64,000 bases of DNA from Deltaproteobacteria bacterium (GTDB lineage Bacteria; Desulfobacterota_D; UBA1144; Nemesobacterales; UBA2774), in assembly GCA_029262275.1 (NCBI GenBank), contig JAJCZS010000008.1, positions 1 through 64,000 on the forward strand, given 5' to 3'. Position numbers and translations under genes: made by a program. How positions within the stretch are numbered: the stretch's first letter is position 1; each line of letters begins with the position of its first letter. Positions 1 to 8,449 of the stretch are shown here, piece after piece. The notes beneath the pieces were generated by a model that was given only the letters and a program-made list of their open reading frames with translations, did not search any database and was not told the origin of the DNA.

Positions 1-1178
1 TCCCCTGGGTAGACTGCTACGTGGTGTTTAAATAGAGCAACGGTAAGTTCTTGTGCACTCACCCCAGTACCTGAGACATCGATAACCATAGAAAACCCGT
101 ACTGAGGTTCTACCGGAATTACAACACCTGGAGTTTTATCAATAATTTCCTTGACGAGCTTATAGTTCCTGCGGACAATCGCCTCTGATTTTTTTACATA
201 CTCATCGTCCTTTATTGCCGCCAGTGCTCCGTGCTGTGAGATAATATTTGTGTTAAGCCTGGTTAAACCCACTTTAGACATAAGACATGCCCTCATCAGA
301 TCAGGATGTCCGGCTAAAAACCCAAGGCGGACCCCTGCCATTCCGTATCCATGTGAGACACTGAAGGTTGAAATCACATTATCAACATCAGTCTCTTTCC
401 AAAGAGAAGTAATAGGGTAATGAGCAGCATTTGGGTCTATGCGTTGCGTATTATGAGTAAAATCATCAATGATTAACATGTTGTGCTTTTTAGCTATCTG
501 TGCCAGTGCTATTAATTCCGCTTTAGTTTGCACGGTACCAAAAGGGTTAAGGGGGTTGCATACCAGAAGGACCTTTGTGCGCGGGGTAATTGCTTGCTCT
601 ACTTCCTCAGGATTTAAGCGGTAGCTGTTATGTTCTGTAATCGGAATTCTTAGAGGCACTCCCCCTGCCATAAGGATTGCTGATTCAAAGTGGAAGTATC
701 CCGGATCTGTAATAATTACTTCCTCTCCCGGATTGAGGAAAGTTTGAAGCGTATAAGAAATACCGGCTTGCGCGCCCTCAGTGCCAACAACCTCAAACTG
801 ATCGCTTCTTTCTCTTTTAAACTTTATTTGGGCACAGGCTTCTCTAACCGGATTGATAAGGTCAGGGGAATAGGGGTTCATATTTTCAGAAGTAGTTTGC
901 TCCTTCATTGCTATTACCGCGCTCTCAGGAGGCCCTGCATAGCAGGTCATCCATCCGAGATCTGCCCATTCGCTAGGGTTTAGATCAACCCTGCCGTCCT
1001 TATAAATATCCTCCGGTTTCATGCCCAATATCTTAATGGCATCACGGTAGCTCATATAGTTCCACATTGCGTGAGGGCTTGCCATTACTGACTTAATCCT
1101 CTCTGACAGAAGAGGAGCTGACAGTGACTGCTCTCCTAATTGTTTTTCCCAGGATAAGACAAACCTTTGTTTTTTCAT
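1..1178 (-). CDS. PLP-aminotransferase-like protein (class I/II fold), 3' end cut by window edge
   Basis: Translated from the reverse strand; the ATG at 1178 begins MKKQRFVLSWEK and the frame stays open to base 1. The fold type I landmarks are visible in order: a GxxxA helix region (GTEGAQAGISYTL), NPLNPFGT (usually NPxNPTG), IIDDF (Asp for the pyridine nitrogen) and SVSHGYGMAGVRLGF. In the last motif the family has S-x-S-K, with Lys forming the Schiff base to PLP. Here residue 276 is His (codon on plus-strand bases 351-353). The protein may therefore be a non-transaminating PLP enzyme or have lost PLP chemistry. It starts 9 bases after the stop of the upstream methyltransferase gene, so the two are probably co-transcribed. 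The substrate is unknown. Confidence 0.85.
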   Translation of the reverse strand, partial: MKKQRFVLSWEKQLGEQSLSAPLLSERIKSVMASPHAMWNYMSYRDAIKILGMKPEDIYKDGRVDLNPSEWADLGWMTCYAGPPESAVIAMKEQTTSENMNPYSPDLINPVREACAQIKFKRERSDQFEVVGTEGAQAGISYTLQTFLNPGEEVIITDPGYFHFESAILMAGGVPLRIPITEHNSYRLNPEEVEQAITPRTKVLLVCNPLNPFGTVQTKAELIALAQIAKKHNMLIIDDFTHNTQRIDPNAAHYPITSLWKETDVDNVISTFSVSHGYGMAGVRLGFLAGHPDLMRACLMSKVGLTRLNTNIISQHGALAAIKDDEYVKKSEAIVRRNYKLVKEIIDKTPGVVIPVEPQYGFSMVIDVSGTGVSAQELTVALFKHHVAVYPG

Positions 1179-1187
1179 AAGTTAAAA

Positions 1188-2054
1188 TTACCTCGCCTGA
1201 TTTTTCATCATAACTACCGCATATACTCCGCAAGCGTCCATTACGGTATGGGGCTCTATAAAACCCGCTTCCACGGCCCATTTTATTACAAGCTCTGCTG
1301 GGCGAAGATGCCATACGCATGGCTCCCCGTCACGGTTTACCAGGGATCTTGCTATTAGCTCAATTTGAGGGTTATAAGTTTGAACGTTAAACAGTATCGC
1401 ATCTGGTTTAAGTATTTCTCTTAGATCAACAAAGTGTTTTTGAATTTTCTCGTCATCATGAATAATTCCATAAAGTCCAACCTCGATTACAAGATCCGGC
1501 TTAGTATCTATTTTTTTAAGGCTGCCCCTATCAATTGCGCTTCCAAGCTCGTATTTAATTTCATTCGGTAGTCTCAGATTCTCTGCTATGGCTTTACTTT
1601 CTTTAAGTGCCGACTCATCAATATCACGAAGTAGAATCTTTGCCTGATTCCCAGTTTCCACTAGCGCATCGTAAAGGTAGTCAGCTTTTCCTGATGCTAG
1701 ATCAGCAATCAACGTGGGGGATCCGTTTCTTTGACTGAGGTAGTCCTTAATCATATTTTTTTGGATTTCTTTGATAGACCTAAAAGCCCTGCATGTAATT
1801 TGATTCAGGAAAGCTTTGTCCAGAGCCTTACCAATATAGAATGTTCCCTGAGGAATATCTTCATATACGTAGTTCATTATCATCCCTGAGTCAAAACCAT
1901 GTGTGTAGCCGATATTAATTCCTTGAGAAAGCATACCTACTGTTCTCAGCAGTAGTGATGCTGCCTCGTAATACCATCTCTTTGGAGAGTATAGTGGTAG
2001 TGGTTTTAATAACTCTTCAAATGTAGGCATTTTCGTTGTCACTGTCGCCACCAT
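1188..2054 (-). CDS. Class I SAM-dependent methyltransferase-like protein, PF12147 (Methyltransf_20) type
   Basis: 288 residues. The central block LIADLASGKADYL looks like the SAM-binding motif I, ILLRDIDESAL like motif II, and PDLVIEVGLYGIIHDD like motif IV. The run RDIDESALKESKAIA to IARSLVNRDGEPCVW matches my recollection of PF12147, a family usually seen fused or adjacent to alpha/beta hydrolases in lipid-related clusters and without an established reaction. Here it is free-standing and followed at 9 bases by the aminotransferase-like gene, suggesting an operon. A small membrane protein gene lies 23 bases upstream in the same direction. The pathway is not known; a lipid or small-metabolite role is only an inference. 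Confidence 0.75.
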   Translation of the reverse strand: MVATVTTKMPTFEELLKPLPLYSPKRWYYEAASLLLRTVGMLSQGINIGYTHGFDSGMIMNYVYEDIPQGTFYIGKALDKAFLNQITCRAFRSIKEIQKNMIKDYLSQRNGSPTLIADLASGKADYLYDALVETGNQAKILLRDIDESALKESKAIAENLRLPNEIKYELGSAIDRGSLKKIDTKPDLVIEVGLYGIIHDDEKIQKHFVDLREILKPDAILFNVQTYNPQIELIARSLVNRDGEPCVWHLRPAELVIKWAVEAGFIEPHTVMDACGVYAVVMMKNQAR

Positions 2055-2077
2055 AATTCAGTTTGTCTTATCATATT

Positions 2078-2479
2078 TTATCTCTTGTACTTCTTAGTAG
2101 ACCAAAAATATAACGCCCCGATGTATAGACACGTTAACCCAATTAAAATGATGCCTCCCCAAAGCGAGATAGGTAATAGGTATGACATATTGCTTCCGTC
2201 TGTTGTGATAAGGTATACCCACTCATCGAGAGCTAAACTTAAACCAATGCCAAAAACAGCTGTTGCTATGTCCAGAATTCGTCCCAGATTGGAAAATAAA
2301 ATTAGAGGTATGCTAGCAATAGTGATTAATATAAGCCCAGTATATAAGTGATGAATGTTATAACCAAAAAGGTTAAAATCCGCGTTTGGGTAAAAATAAA
2401 GCCATACTCGAATTATAATAAAAGTAAGGACTAGAGATGCAAGTAGTGTTTTAACCCGTGTCTTATTTATTGAAATCAT
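2078..2479 (-). CDS. Small integral membrane protein of unknown function
   Basis: 133 residues with four probable membrane segments (about residues 9-28, 42-61, 68-88 and 103-125). The segment GYNIHHLYTGLIL carries a paired histidine followed by a glycine, a pattern recurring in small uncharacterised inner-membrane proteins. The last residues are basic (STKKYKR), placing the C-terminus in the cytoplasm by the positive-inside rule. It lies 23 bases upstream of the PF12147-type methyltransferase gene in the same direction, so it may be the first gene of a three-gene transcript. I cannot assign a function. Confidence 0.7.
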   Translation of the reverse strand: MISINKTRVKTLLASLVLTFIIIRVWLYFYPNADFNLFGYNIHHLYTGLILITIASIPLILFSNLGRILDIATAVFGIGLSLALDEWVYLITTDGSNMSYLLPISLWGGIILIGLTCLYIGALYFWSTKKYKR

Positions 2480-2540
2480 AGCAATACAATACTAAAACAT
2501 ACTATTGTTTCAAATTTGTCGGCAATTTTAAGGTAGGTTG

Positions 2541-2864
2541 TTATTTTGATTTCACAATTTTAACTTTCCACTCACCTGACACGTTAATATCTAGAATATA
2601 ATCACCACCCTTTTCCTGTTTAGAAACACCTTTTCCAGGTCCTAGTTGCTCCACTGCATAACCAAGCGGAACACTATCAGCGGAATTCATGAGGATTTGT
2701 AGATATTGACCCTTTGTTTCCCACTGGATTTCCCAGTTATCAGGAACCGTTATAGGACCAACGCTTACTGTTTCTGATCCACTGAGTTCCTTTATAACTT
2801 CTTGGGCTCCTGCTGGCACTAGCAAGAACATAAACAAAACTAATGTTGCTACAAAAAGTTTCAT
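2541..2864 (-). CDS. Small secreted protein of unknown function
   Basis: About 107 residues. The start was set at the ATG at 2864 (MKLFVATLVLFMFLL), because a GGAGGG ribosome-binding sequence (complement of 2869-2874) lies just before it and inside the first codons of a longer reading that begins at 2876. Residues 1-20 form a clear signal peptide ending around PAGAQ-E. The mature part is a short soluble domain rich in beta-forming residues, with the tail GEWKVKIVKSK. It has no cysteines and no recognised motif. It is probably periplasmic. It lies 61 bases beyond the small membrane protein gene start and may have its own promoter. Confidence 0.65.
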   Translation of the reverse strand: MKLFVATLVLFMFLLVPAGAQEVIKELSGSETVSVGPITVPDNWEIQWETKGQYLQILMNSADSVPLGYAVEQLGPGKGVSKQEKGGDYILDINVSGEWKVKIVKSK

Positions 2865-2993
2865 ATTACCCTCCATGTATATATCAGTTTATTATGTGCA
2901 CAAGGCATGAAATTTCCTCATGCACCGCCACATTTTGAAATTATCATAATCGGAAAACAATAACAAGCAGGTTCTAGAATAAGGGTATAATTA

Positions 2994-3074
2994 CTAAACA
3001 ATTCCATAAGCAACCATAACATCTGCAACTTTTACAAATCCGGCAATATTGGCGCCCAAAGGTATCTAGTCCAT
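2994..3074 (-). pseudogene. Remnant of a second gdhA: start and last ~20 codons joined by an internal deletion
   Basis: The first bases after the relic ATG (complement of 3072-3074) match the start of the intact gdhA at 6059, and the last ~70 bases match the gdhA 3' end at 4728-4797. In protein terms, ...GANIAGFVKVADVMLAYGIV of intact GdhA corresponds to GANIAGFVKVADVMVAYGIV. The junction lies where intact gdhA carries CCATAAAG both near its start and near its end, so a deletion between short direct repeats is the likely cause. A one-base loss after the start codon closes the frame at once. Upstream sequence to about 3145 also matches the gdhA leader. Confidence 0.85.
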
Positions 3075-3203
3075 TATTTTTCCTTTCCTAAGTTCTGGTT
3101 TTTGTCACTTTAGAGCACATTGATAAATTATAGATAAAAGAATATTAAAAAAAGGTGCTATATTTTCTTATGGTCGCAGATTTATCTGGATCAACAAGAA
3201 GAT

Positions 3204-3287
3204 TTATTCCTCATTTTCTTCTTTCTCAAAATACAGCAAAGAATTTGCGCGGATGAATAACCCGGAAGTTTCGTTGCCGCATGTAAA
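3204..3287 (-). pseudogene. Remnant of a second msrB (C-terminal ~27 codons)
   Basis: The reverse-strand translation ends SGLFIRANSLLYFEKEENEE, aligning with SGLRYCINSCALEFEKEDD at the end of the intact MsrB at 6180-6587. The catalytic Cys of RYC is not preserved and no upstream part of the domain remains. It sits in the same order relative to the gdhA remnant as intact msrB does to intact gdhA, so both fragments come from one duplicated msrB-gdhA block. Confidence 0.7.
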
Positions 3288-3307
3288 GAGTTGTTTAAAT
3301 AAATGCA

Positions 3308-4558
3308 CTATAATATAAATCCCCATACGGTCTGTATTACTAGGAAGCATACGCACAATAAGAAACCCACTATGGGAACCGCTAAGGGGTAGGTCTTTAC
3401 TCCTTCTGGATGCGGGTTTTTACGCTTCAACAGCAATAGCGAGAGGTTCATAAAGGCAAACACCAGCAAGGTTATGAAGCTAGATATCTCTGCCAGTTTC
3501 AATAGCGGAAGCCACAGTGCCAGCACCAATATAAATGCCGTGATCGAAGCAGTCGCAAGAAGCGGTGTTCTCGTGAACCGGTTTACGGTCGAAAATATAC
3601 GCGGAGCCATGGCACGTTTGCCCATTCCGTAAAGTATGCGCGATCCCATAATTATTTGGATCAACGCGCCGTTGACCACGGCTACTATGCTGACAACGCT
3701 TATAATTTTCGGGGACAGTTTTGTTTTGTGTTCGTATATCGCGGCGAGAGGGCTGTCGCTCCCGGCTAGGATGTCGAGAGGGAGCACTAACACCGCCGAG
3801 AGCGAGACGAGTAGATAAAGCACTGTTGAAATGCCAAGGGCGAGTATTATTGCTATCGGGAGATTTCGCCTCGGGTCTTTGACCTCTTCTGCGACGTTAA
3901 CTATGTCCTCGAACCCTACGAACGCATAGAATGCAAGGAACGCGCCTAGGGCTACTGCGACCCAGGCTTGAGCGTCGAGGGGCGGTATAAATTCCTCTAG
4001 TCTACTCGGCAGCTCGGCAAAAGAATCGCCGGCGACGGCGATTATTGAGAGCAGCCCTAAAATCTCGATTACAGTTATTATAGACGCAACAGCGATCGAT
4101 TCAGTGATTCCCCAACCTGCAACTATGCCTAGAGTTATAACAAGAATGGTGATAGCAACCCAATCTGGGGTATCAATAAAGATTTTAAAATAGCCGACGA
4201 AACCGTTTGCGATGGTCGCGGCAGAAACCGAGCCTATGATGACCACCGACCATCCTACCGCCGCAGATATCCAACGAACGGAGAACGCCTCTTGGGCATA
4301 TACTGCTTCGCCCGCGCTTTGAGGGTACCGTGAGGAAAGCTCCGCATATGAGAAAGCGGTAAAACCTGCGATTACAGACGCTATTAAGAAGGACGCTGGG
4401 GCAAACATCCCAGCTTTTCCCGCAACTTCTCCTATCAGCACGTATATACCAGCGCCTAGGATCGTTCCGAGGCCATAAAGGGTTACAAGAGGTACTGAAA
4501 GGGTTCGTTTTAAAGAGGTTGTTTCCGGAATATGTTCGTCCCTCAACAAATGTATCAA
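3308..4558 (-). CDS. APC-superfamily amino-acid permease
   Basis: 416 residues with about 12 membrane segments. The N-terminal LVTLYGLGTILGAGIYVLIGEVAG is the family signature for the unwound first helix that binds the amino-acid backbone. YAELSSRYPQSAGEAVY and AFVGFEDIVNVAEEVKDPRRNLP are also typical of cationic or neutral amino-acid/polyamine-type APC permeases. Translation probably begins at a TTG (4556-4558). By eye the gene is richer in G and C than its neighbours (many CGC, GCG and CCG codons). It lies between a decayed msrB-gdhA copy and the intact one, so it looks acquired. Proximity to glutamate dehydrogenase suggests amino-acid uptake for catabolism, but the substrate cannot be read from sequence. 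Confidence 0.9.
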   Translation of the reverse strand: MIHLLRDEHIPETTSLKRTLSVPLVTLYGLGTILGAGIYVLIGEVAGKAGMFAPASFLIASVIAGFTAFSYAELSSRYPQSAGEAVYAQEAFSVRWISAAVGWSVVIIGSVSAATIANGFVGYFKIFIDTPDWVAITILVITLGIVAGWGITESIAVASIITVIEILGLLSIIAVAGDSFAELPSRLEEFIPPLDAQAWVAVALGAFLAFYAFVGFEDIVNVAEEVKDPRRNLPIAIILALGISTVLYLLVSLSAVLVLPLDILAGSDSPLAAIYEHKTKLSPKIISVVSIVAVVNGALIQIIMGSRILYGMGKRAMAPRIFSTVNRFTRTPLLATASITAFILVLALWLPLLKLAEISSFITLLVFAFMNLSLLLLKRKNPHPEGVKTYPLAVPIVGFLLCVCFLVIQTVWGFIL

Positions 4559-4727
4559 CTATTAATTATATGAATAATGAATATAGGGCTGTAATTCATA
4601 ACCTAGATTCAACAAGCAAATACAACAGAAGTGTTTATCCAAAAAAATACCTGATTAGGTGTTTTAATTCCAAGGAATTCACTGGATTCTAGATTTAAGT
4701 ATGGTTTATGGAAGCTGTATTAAATTT

Positions 4728-6059
4728 TCATACAATTCCATAGGCGAGCATAACGTCGGCAACTTTTACAAACCCGGCAATATTGGCGCCCATAAAGTAA
4801 TCTATCTGCCCGTTTTTCTTGCCGTGCTTTACACACTGCTCGTGAATCCTCCTCATAATCACTCTGAGCCTCTCGTCTATTTCTTCGCGCGACCATGTAA
4901 GTCCAAGTGAGTTTTGAGACATTTCAAGCCCTGATACAGCAACCCCTCCTGCATTTGCAGCTTTGCTCGGTGCATGCATTATACCAGCACTTTCAAAGAT
5001 TTTTATCCCATCAAAAGTGGTCGACATATTAGAGCCTTCACAGACCACCTGGCAGCCGTTTCCTATTAACATACGCGCATCATTCTCATTTATCTCATTT
5101 TGAGTTGCGCAAGGGAAAGCAATATCGCAAGGCACAATCCAGGGTTTTTCATCTGCATAGTATTCACATCCAAATTCTTCAGCATATTCAGATATACGAC
5201 CTCTGCGTTCTTCCTTAAGCTCTTTTAGAAAGGAAAGCTTTTCACTGTTAAGTCCTTCTGGATCATGTATAAAACCAGAGGAATCGGAAAGCGTAACCAC
5301 ATGCGCTCCTTCCTCAATGAGTTTTTCGGCAGTGTAAATAGATACGTTCCCTGAGCCCGAGATAAGACACCTTGTACCCTCAAGAGACTGATCCTTATTC
5401 TTTAACATTTCAGCTGCAAAGTAAACACATCCATAACCTGTAGCTTCTTTTCTTAGTGGGCTGCCCCCAAAATTAAGCCCTTTTCCGGTAAGTGCTCCGG
5501 AAAATTCTTTCTGTAATTTTTTGTATTGGCCGTACATATAACCTATTTCTCTCTCACCCACCCCTATATCTCCTGCGGGGACATCAATATCTTCTCCAAT
5601 ATGCCTGGACAGCTCAGTCATAAAAAACTGGCAGAATCTCATCACTTCTCTATCGGATTTACCCTTTGGATCAAAATCAGATCCCCCCTTACCCCCGCCC
5701 ATTGGAAGAGTTGTCAGGCTATTTTTAAAGATCTGCTCGAAACCGAGAAATTTCAACACACTTAAATTAACACTCGGATGAAATCTTAGACCGCCTTTAT
5801 AAGGACCAATAGCATTATTGAATTGTATCCTGTAACCTCTGTTTATCTGAGGTTTTCCGTCATCATCTTCCCAACATACACTGAAAATGATTGTTCGATC
5901 AGGCTCAATCATTCTCTCAAGAATACAAGCCTCTTCATATTGTGGATTTTTGTTTATAAAAGGAATAAGATTGACAGCAATTTCCTTTACAGCTTGATGA
6001 AATTCAGTTTCGCCCGGATTTTTTCTGACAACTTCATCCATAAAGGTATCTAGTTCCAT
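4728..6059 (-). CDS. gdhA: NADP-type glutamate dehydrogenase
   Basis: 443 residues, the normal length of the hexameric small-subunit enzyme that interconverts 2-oxoglutarate plus ammonia and glutamate. Visible are the substrate lysine in GPYKGGLRFHPS (Lys88), the catalytic lysine in PMGGGKGGSDFDP (Lys124), and the Rossmann segment CLISGSGNVSIYTAEKL near residue 235. The C-terminal GANIAGFVKVADVMLAYG is characteristic. The start is supported by upstream GAAAAGGAAAA. msrB lies 120 bases upstream in the same direction. Downstream, a weak hairpin with a T7 run (around 4643-4665) could be a terminator. A decayed partial copy lies at 2994-3074. Confidence 0.97.
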   Translation of the reverse strand: MELDTFMDEVVRKNPGETEFHQAVKEIAVNLIPFINKNPQYEEACILERMIEPDRTIIFSVCWEDDDGKPQINRGYRIQFNNAIGPYKGGLRFHPSVNLSVLKFLGFEQIFKNSLTTLPMGGGKGGSDFDPKGKSDREVMRFCQFFMTELSRHIGEDIDVPAGDIGVGEREIGYMYGQYKKLQKEFSGALTGKGLNFGGSPLRKEATGYGCVYFAAEMLKNKDQSLEGTRCLISGSGNVSIYTAEKLIEEGAHVVTLSDSSGFIHDPEGLNSEKLSFLKELKEERRGRISEYAEEFGCEYYADEKPWIVPCDIAFPCATQNEINENDARMLIGNGCQVVCEGSNMSTTFDGIKIFESAGIMHAPSKAANAGGVAVSGLEMSQNSLGLTWSREEIDERLRVIMRRIHEQCVKHGKKNGQIDYFMGANIAGFVKVADVMLAYGIV

Positions 6060-6179
6060 TATTTTTCCTTTTCTAAGTTCTGAATTTTGTTAAATTGCAT
6101 GTATTTATGAATTATAGATGAAAGAAAGAAATAAACGCTGCTAAATTTATCAACGCGAATAAAGTTGAAGTAAATAGAC

Positions 6180-6587
6180 CTAATCCTTGTCGTCTTCTTT
6201 CTCAAATTCTAGTGCGCAGGAATTTATGCAGTAGCGAAGCCCAGAGGGGTTTGGACCGTCTGGAAATACATGACCTAAATGTGCGTCGCAGCTACTACAA
6301 AGAACTTCGGTCCTCGTCATACCAAGACTTCCATCAGCTTCAGTAGTAACATGTTCCAGGTTTGCAGGCTCCGAGAAACTTGGCCAGCCTGTACCTGAAT
6401 CAAACTTCGTATCTGATCTGAATAATTCCTTTCCACAGCCCACACACTTGTACATGCCTTGTTCTTTGTGGTCATGGTACTTTCCGGTAAACGGTCTCTC
6501 AATTCCTTTTTGTCTAGTTACATAGTGCTGCTCTTCGGTCAGCATTTCACGCCATTGTTCGTCGGTTTTTTTTATTTTCTCAGTCAT
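6180..6587 (-). CDS. msrB: Peptide-methionine (R)-S-oxide reductase
   Basis: 135 residues, covering the whole MsrB domain, which reduces the R epimer of methionine sulfoxide in proteins. Zinc-site cysteines are in KCVGCGKELF (Cys48, Cys51) and LCSSCDAHLGHVF (Cys97, Cys100), and the catalytic cysteine is in GLRYCINS (Cys120). The segment KFDSGTGWPSF has Thr where many family members carry a recycling Cys; Cys124 close to the active site may substitute. No signal peptide is seen, so it is cytoplasmic. A good AAGGAG site precedes the start. A decayed paralogue tail lies at 3204-3287. Confidence 0.97.
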   Translation of the reverse strand: MTEKIKKTDEQWREMLTEEQHYVTRQKGIERPFTGKYHDHKEQGMYKCVGCGKELFRSDTKFDSGTGWPSFSEPANLEHVTTEADGSLGMTRTEVLCSSCDAHLGHVFPDGPNPSGLRYCINSCALEFEKEDDKD

Positions 6588-6694
6588 TTTAATGGTCTCC
6601 TTGTAAGAGTTATAAAACTATATTTAACATATATAGTGTAACAAAGATACGATAATAAGCCTAAAAAGTTTTTATCTCTCTCATATAACCCCTG

Positions 6695-8263
6695 CTAGCC
6701 TGCTTTCCTTCTTTCAATTGAAAACCAAACTACAAAGGTACAAAACAGAACTAATCCACAAGAGATAAGCATCATCAATCGAAAGCTTGCTAAAAAGGAT
6801 ATATCAATTGCGTTTTTTATATAAGTCTTAGTCTCAGTTTCGATGTTCTCAGGTATTTCAATCAGCAATATCTTGATACGTTGATCATCGATAGATTGTC
6901 TCGTTTCCTGCTGCAGATCTAAAGAGCTAAGCTCATAATCCAAACTCCTATTAAATGTGGATAAGGCAAATACACCCATTATAGCTATAGCCAAAACCCC
7001 CGCTATCCTGCCAGCAGTGTTATTGATACCCGATGCAACTCCTGAATCCTTAAGCTCTACCGATTCCATCACAGCAGTTGTAAGGGTAGGGATCAAGATG
7101 GCCATTCCTACTCCTAGGATGATTATAGGTAGAAAGAAAGTAGTCCAATAACTCCCTCCAATACCGGGCAGAGTAAATAGATAAAACCCGAAAGAGGCCA
7201 ATATTGTTCCGGTCATTATTGGTATTTTTGCGCCATATTTCGCCACAAGTCCACCTGCCCAGGGAGAGAATAAAAATAGAGCTAGAACAAGAGGCACAAA
7301 GGCAAGACCTGCACTTGCAGCCGAATAACCTTGTAGCTGAATAAGATTGAAGGGAATAAAGAATATAGCCCCGCTCCAGGCGCCCCAGAATAGCAAGGTG
7401 ACAAGGTTTCCACCACCAAAAGTCTTTGACTTAAAAAGATTAAGAGGCATCATCGGAGAAGAAGTACGGTTTTCATGAAATACAAAAGATAACAACAAAA
7501 TTCCCCCCGCAACTAGAGGAATAATTACTTTGGGATGTCCAAAGCCTACATTTGCCGAGTCTATTAATCCAAACACTATGCAACCAAGACCTAATGTTGC
7601 CAGCAACGAACCCAACAAATCGAGTTTCTCAGCACCAGTGCCTTTTCTACTCTCTGGTATCCGCGAATAAAGGATTCCCAGAACTATTATAGCAATAGGA
7701 ACATTAATAAAAAACACATAGCGCCACGAATGGTTCTGTGCAAGCCAGCCGCCTAAAATTGGGCCCAAAGTAGTTGTTATGGCAGTAAAACCAGACCAAA
7801 TCCCAATTGCTCTCCCCCTGTGCTCACTACTAAATGATATATTTACTATTGCTAAACTTCCCGGTACTAGAAGTGCTCCACCCGTTCCTTGAAATGCTCT
7901 TGCAATAATTAATTGACTTGTATTCGCGGAGAGACCACACCATATTGAGGCTCCTGTGAATAAAATTATCCCGAGCGCAAAGATTCTCTTTCTTCCGAAT
8001 TTATCTCCTAGAGAGCCCCCCAAAAGCATGAGCGAAGACATAAAAAGTGCATACGCCTCCATTATCCACTGAACCTGAGGTATTGTAGCGTTAAGTTCTG
8101 ATTGAAGTACTGGTATAACAACATTCATAGCGGTACTGTCTATAAATGCCATACTTGAGCCGAGTATAGTCGCTAGTAATACCCATCTTCCAACACTTTT
8201 ACTTACAGGAGTAATTGCTGGTGCAGAATCAATTTCATCCTGAGTTAAAGCCTTATCAGTCAT
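6695..8263 (-). CDS. MFS drug exporter, DHA2 (14-TM, EmrB/QacA-like) family
   Basis: 522 residues with about 14 membrane segments. The loop motif GGSLGDKFGRKR after TM2 and the antiporter motif C LGPILGGWL in TM5, followed by SWRYVFFINVPI, are typical of the DHA2 proton-coupled multidrug exporters. A periplasmic loop near residues 430-480 (LSSLDLQQETRQSIDDQ) precedes the last helix, as in the family. GGGAG precedes the ATG at 8263. It follows the SDR/NmrA/MarR cluster in the same direction after a 186-base gap, so it could be an efflux partner of that cluster, though no operator like those upstream of marR was seen directly before it. The substrate is unknown. Confidence 0.93.
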   Translation of the reverse strand: MTDKALTQDEIDSAPAITPVSKSVGRWVLLATILGSSMAFIDSTAMNVVIPVLQSELNATIPQVQWIMEAYALFMSSLMLLGGSLGDKFGRKRIFALGIILFTGASIWCGLSANTSQLIIARAFQGTGGALLVPGSLAIVNISFSSEHRGRAIGIWSGFTAITTTLGPILGGWLAQNHSWRYVFFINVPIAIIVLGILYSRIPESRKGTGAEKLDLLGSLLATLGLGCIVFGLIDSANVGFGHPKVIIPLVAGGILLLSFVFHENRTSSPMMPLNLFKSKTFGGGNLVTLLFWGAWSGAIFFIPFNLIQLQGYSAASAGLAFVPLVLALFLFSPWAGGLVAKYGAKIPIMTGTILASFGFYLFTLPGIGGSYWTTFFLPIIILGVGMAILIPTLTTAVMESVELKDSGVASGINNTAGRIAGVLAIAIMGVFALSTFNRSLDYELSSLDLQQETRQSIDDQRIKILLIEIPENIETETKTYIKNAIDISFLASFRLMMLISCGLVLFCTFVVWFSIERRKAG

Positions 8264-8449
8264 CTATCTCCCTATCAACTCACACTAAAACTTTTCTATG
8301 TATATGGAATGCCGACTCCGCAGCGGACATAAAGATAACTTTATCCTACCCGAATGAGCAAAAATTATCTTATTTTATTTCCAACACATATTCTGTAATA
8401 TGATCGTTAGATAGCAGATAGCACTATTAAGACTCAGTTTAATAAGATA

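Noticed and set aside
690-983. Plus-strand open frames opposite the aminotransferase gene
   Set aside because: They are antisense to a clear coding frame with family motifs and have no ribosome-binding site or recognisable product.
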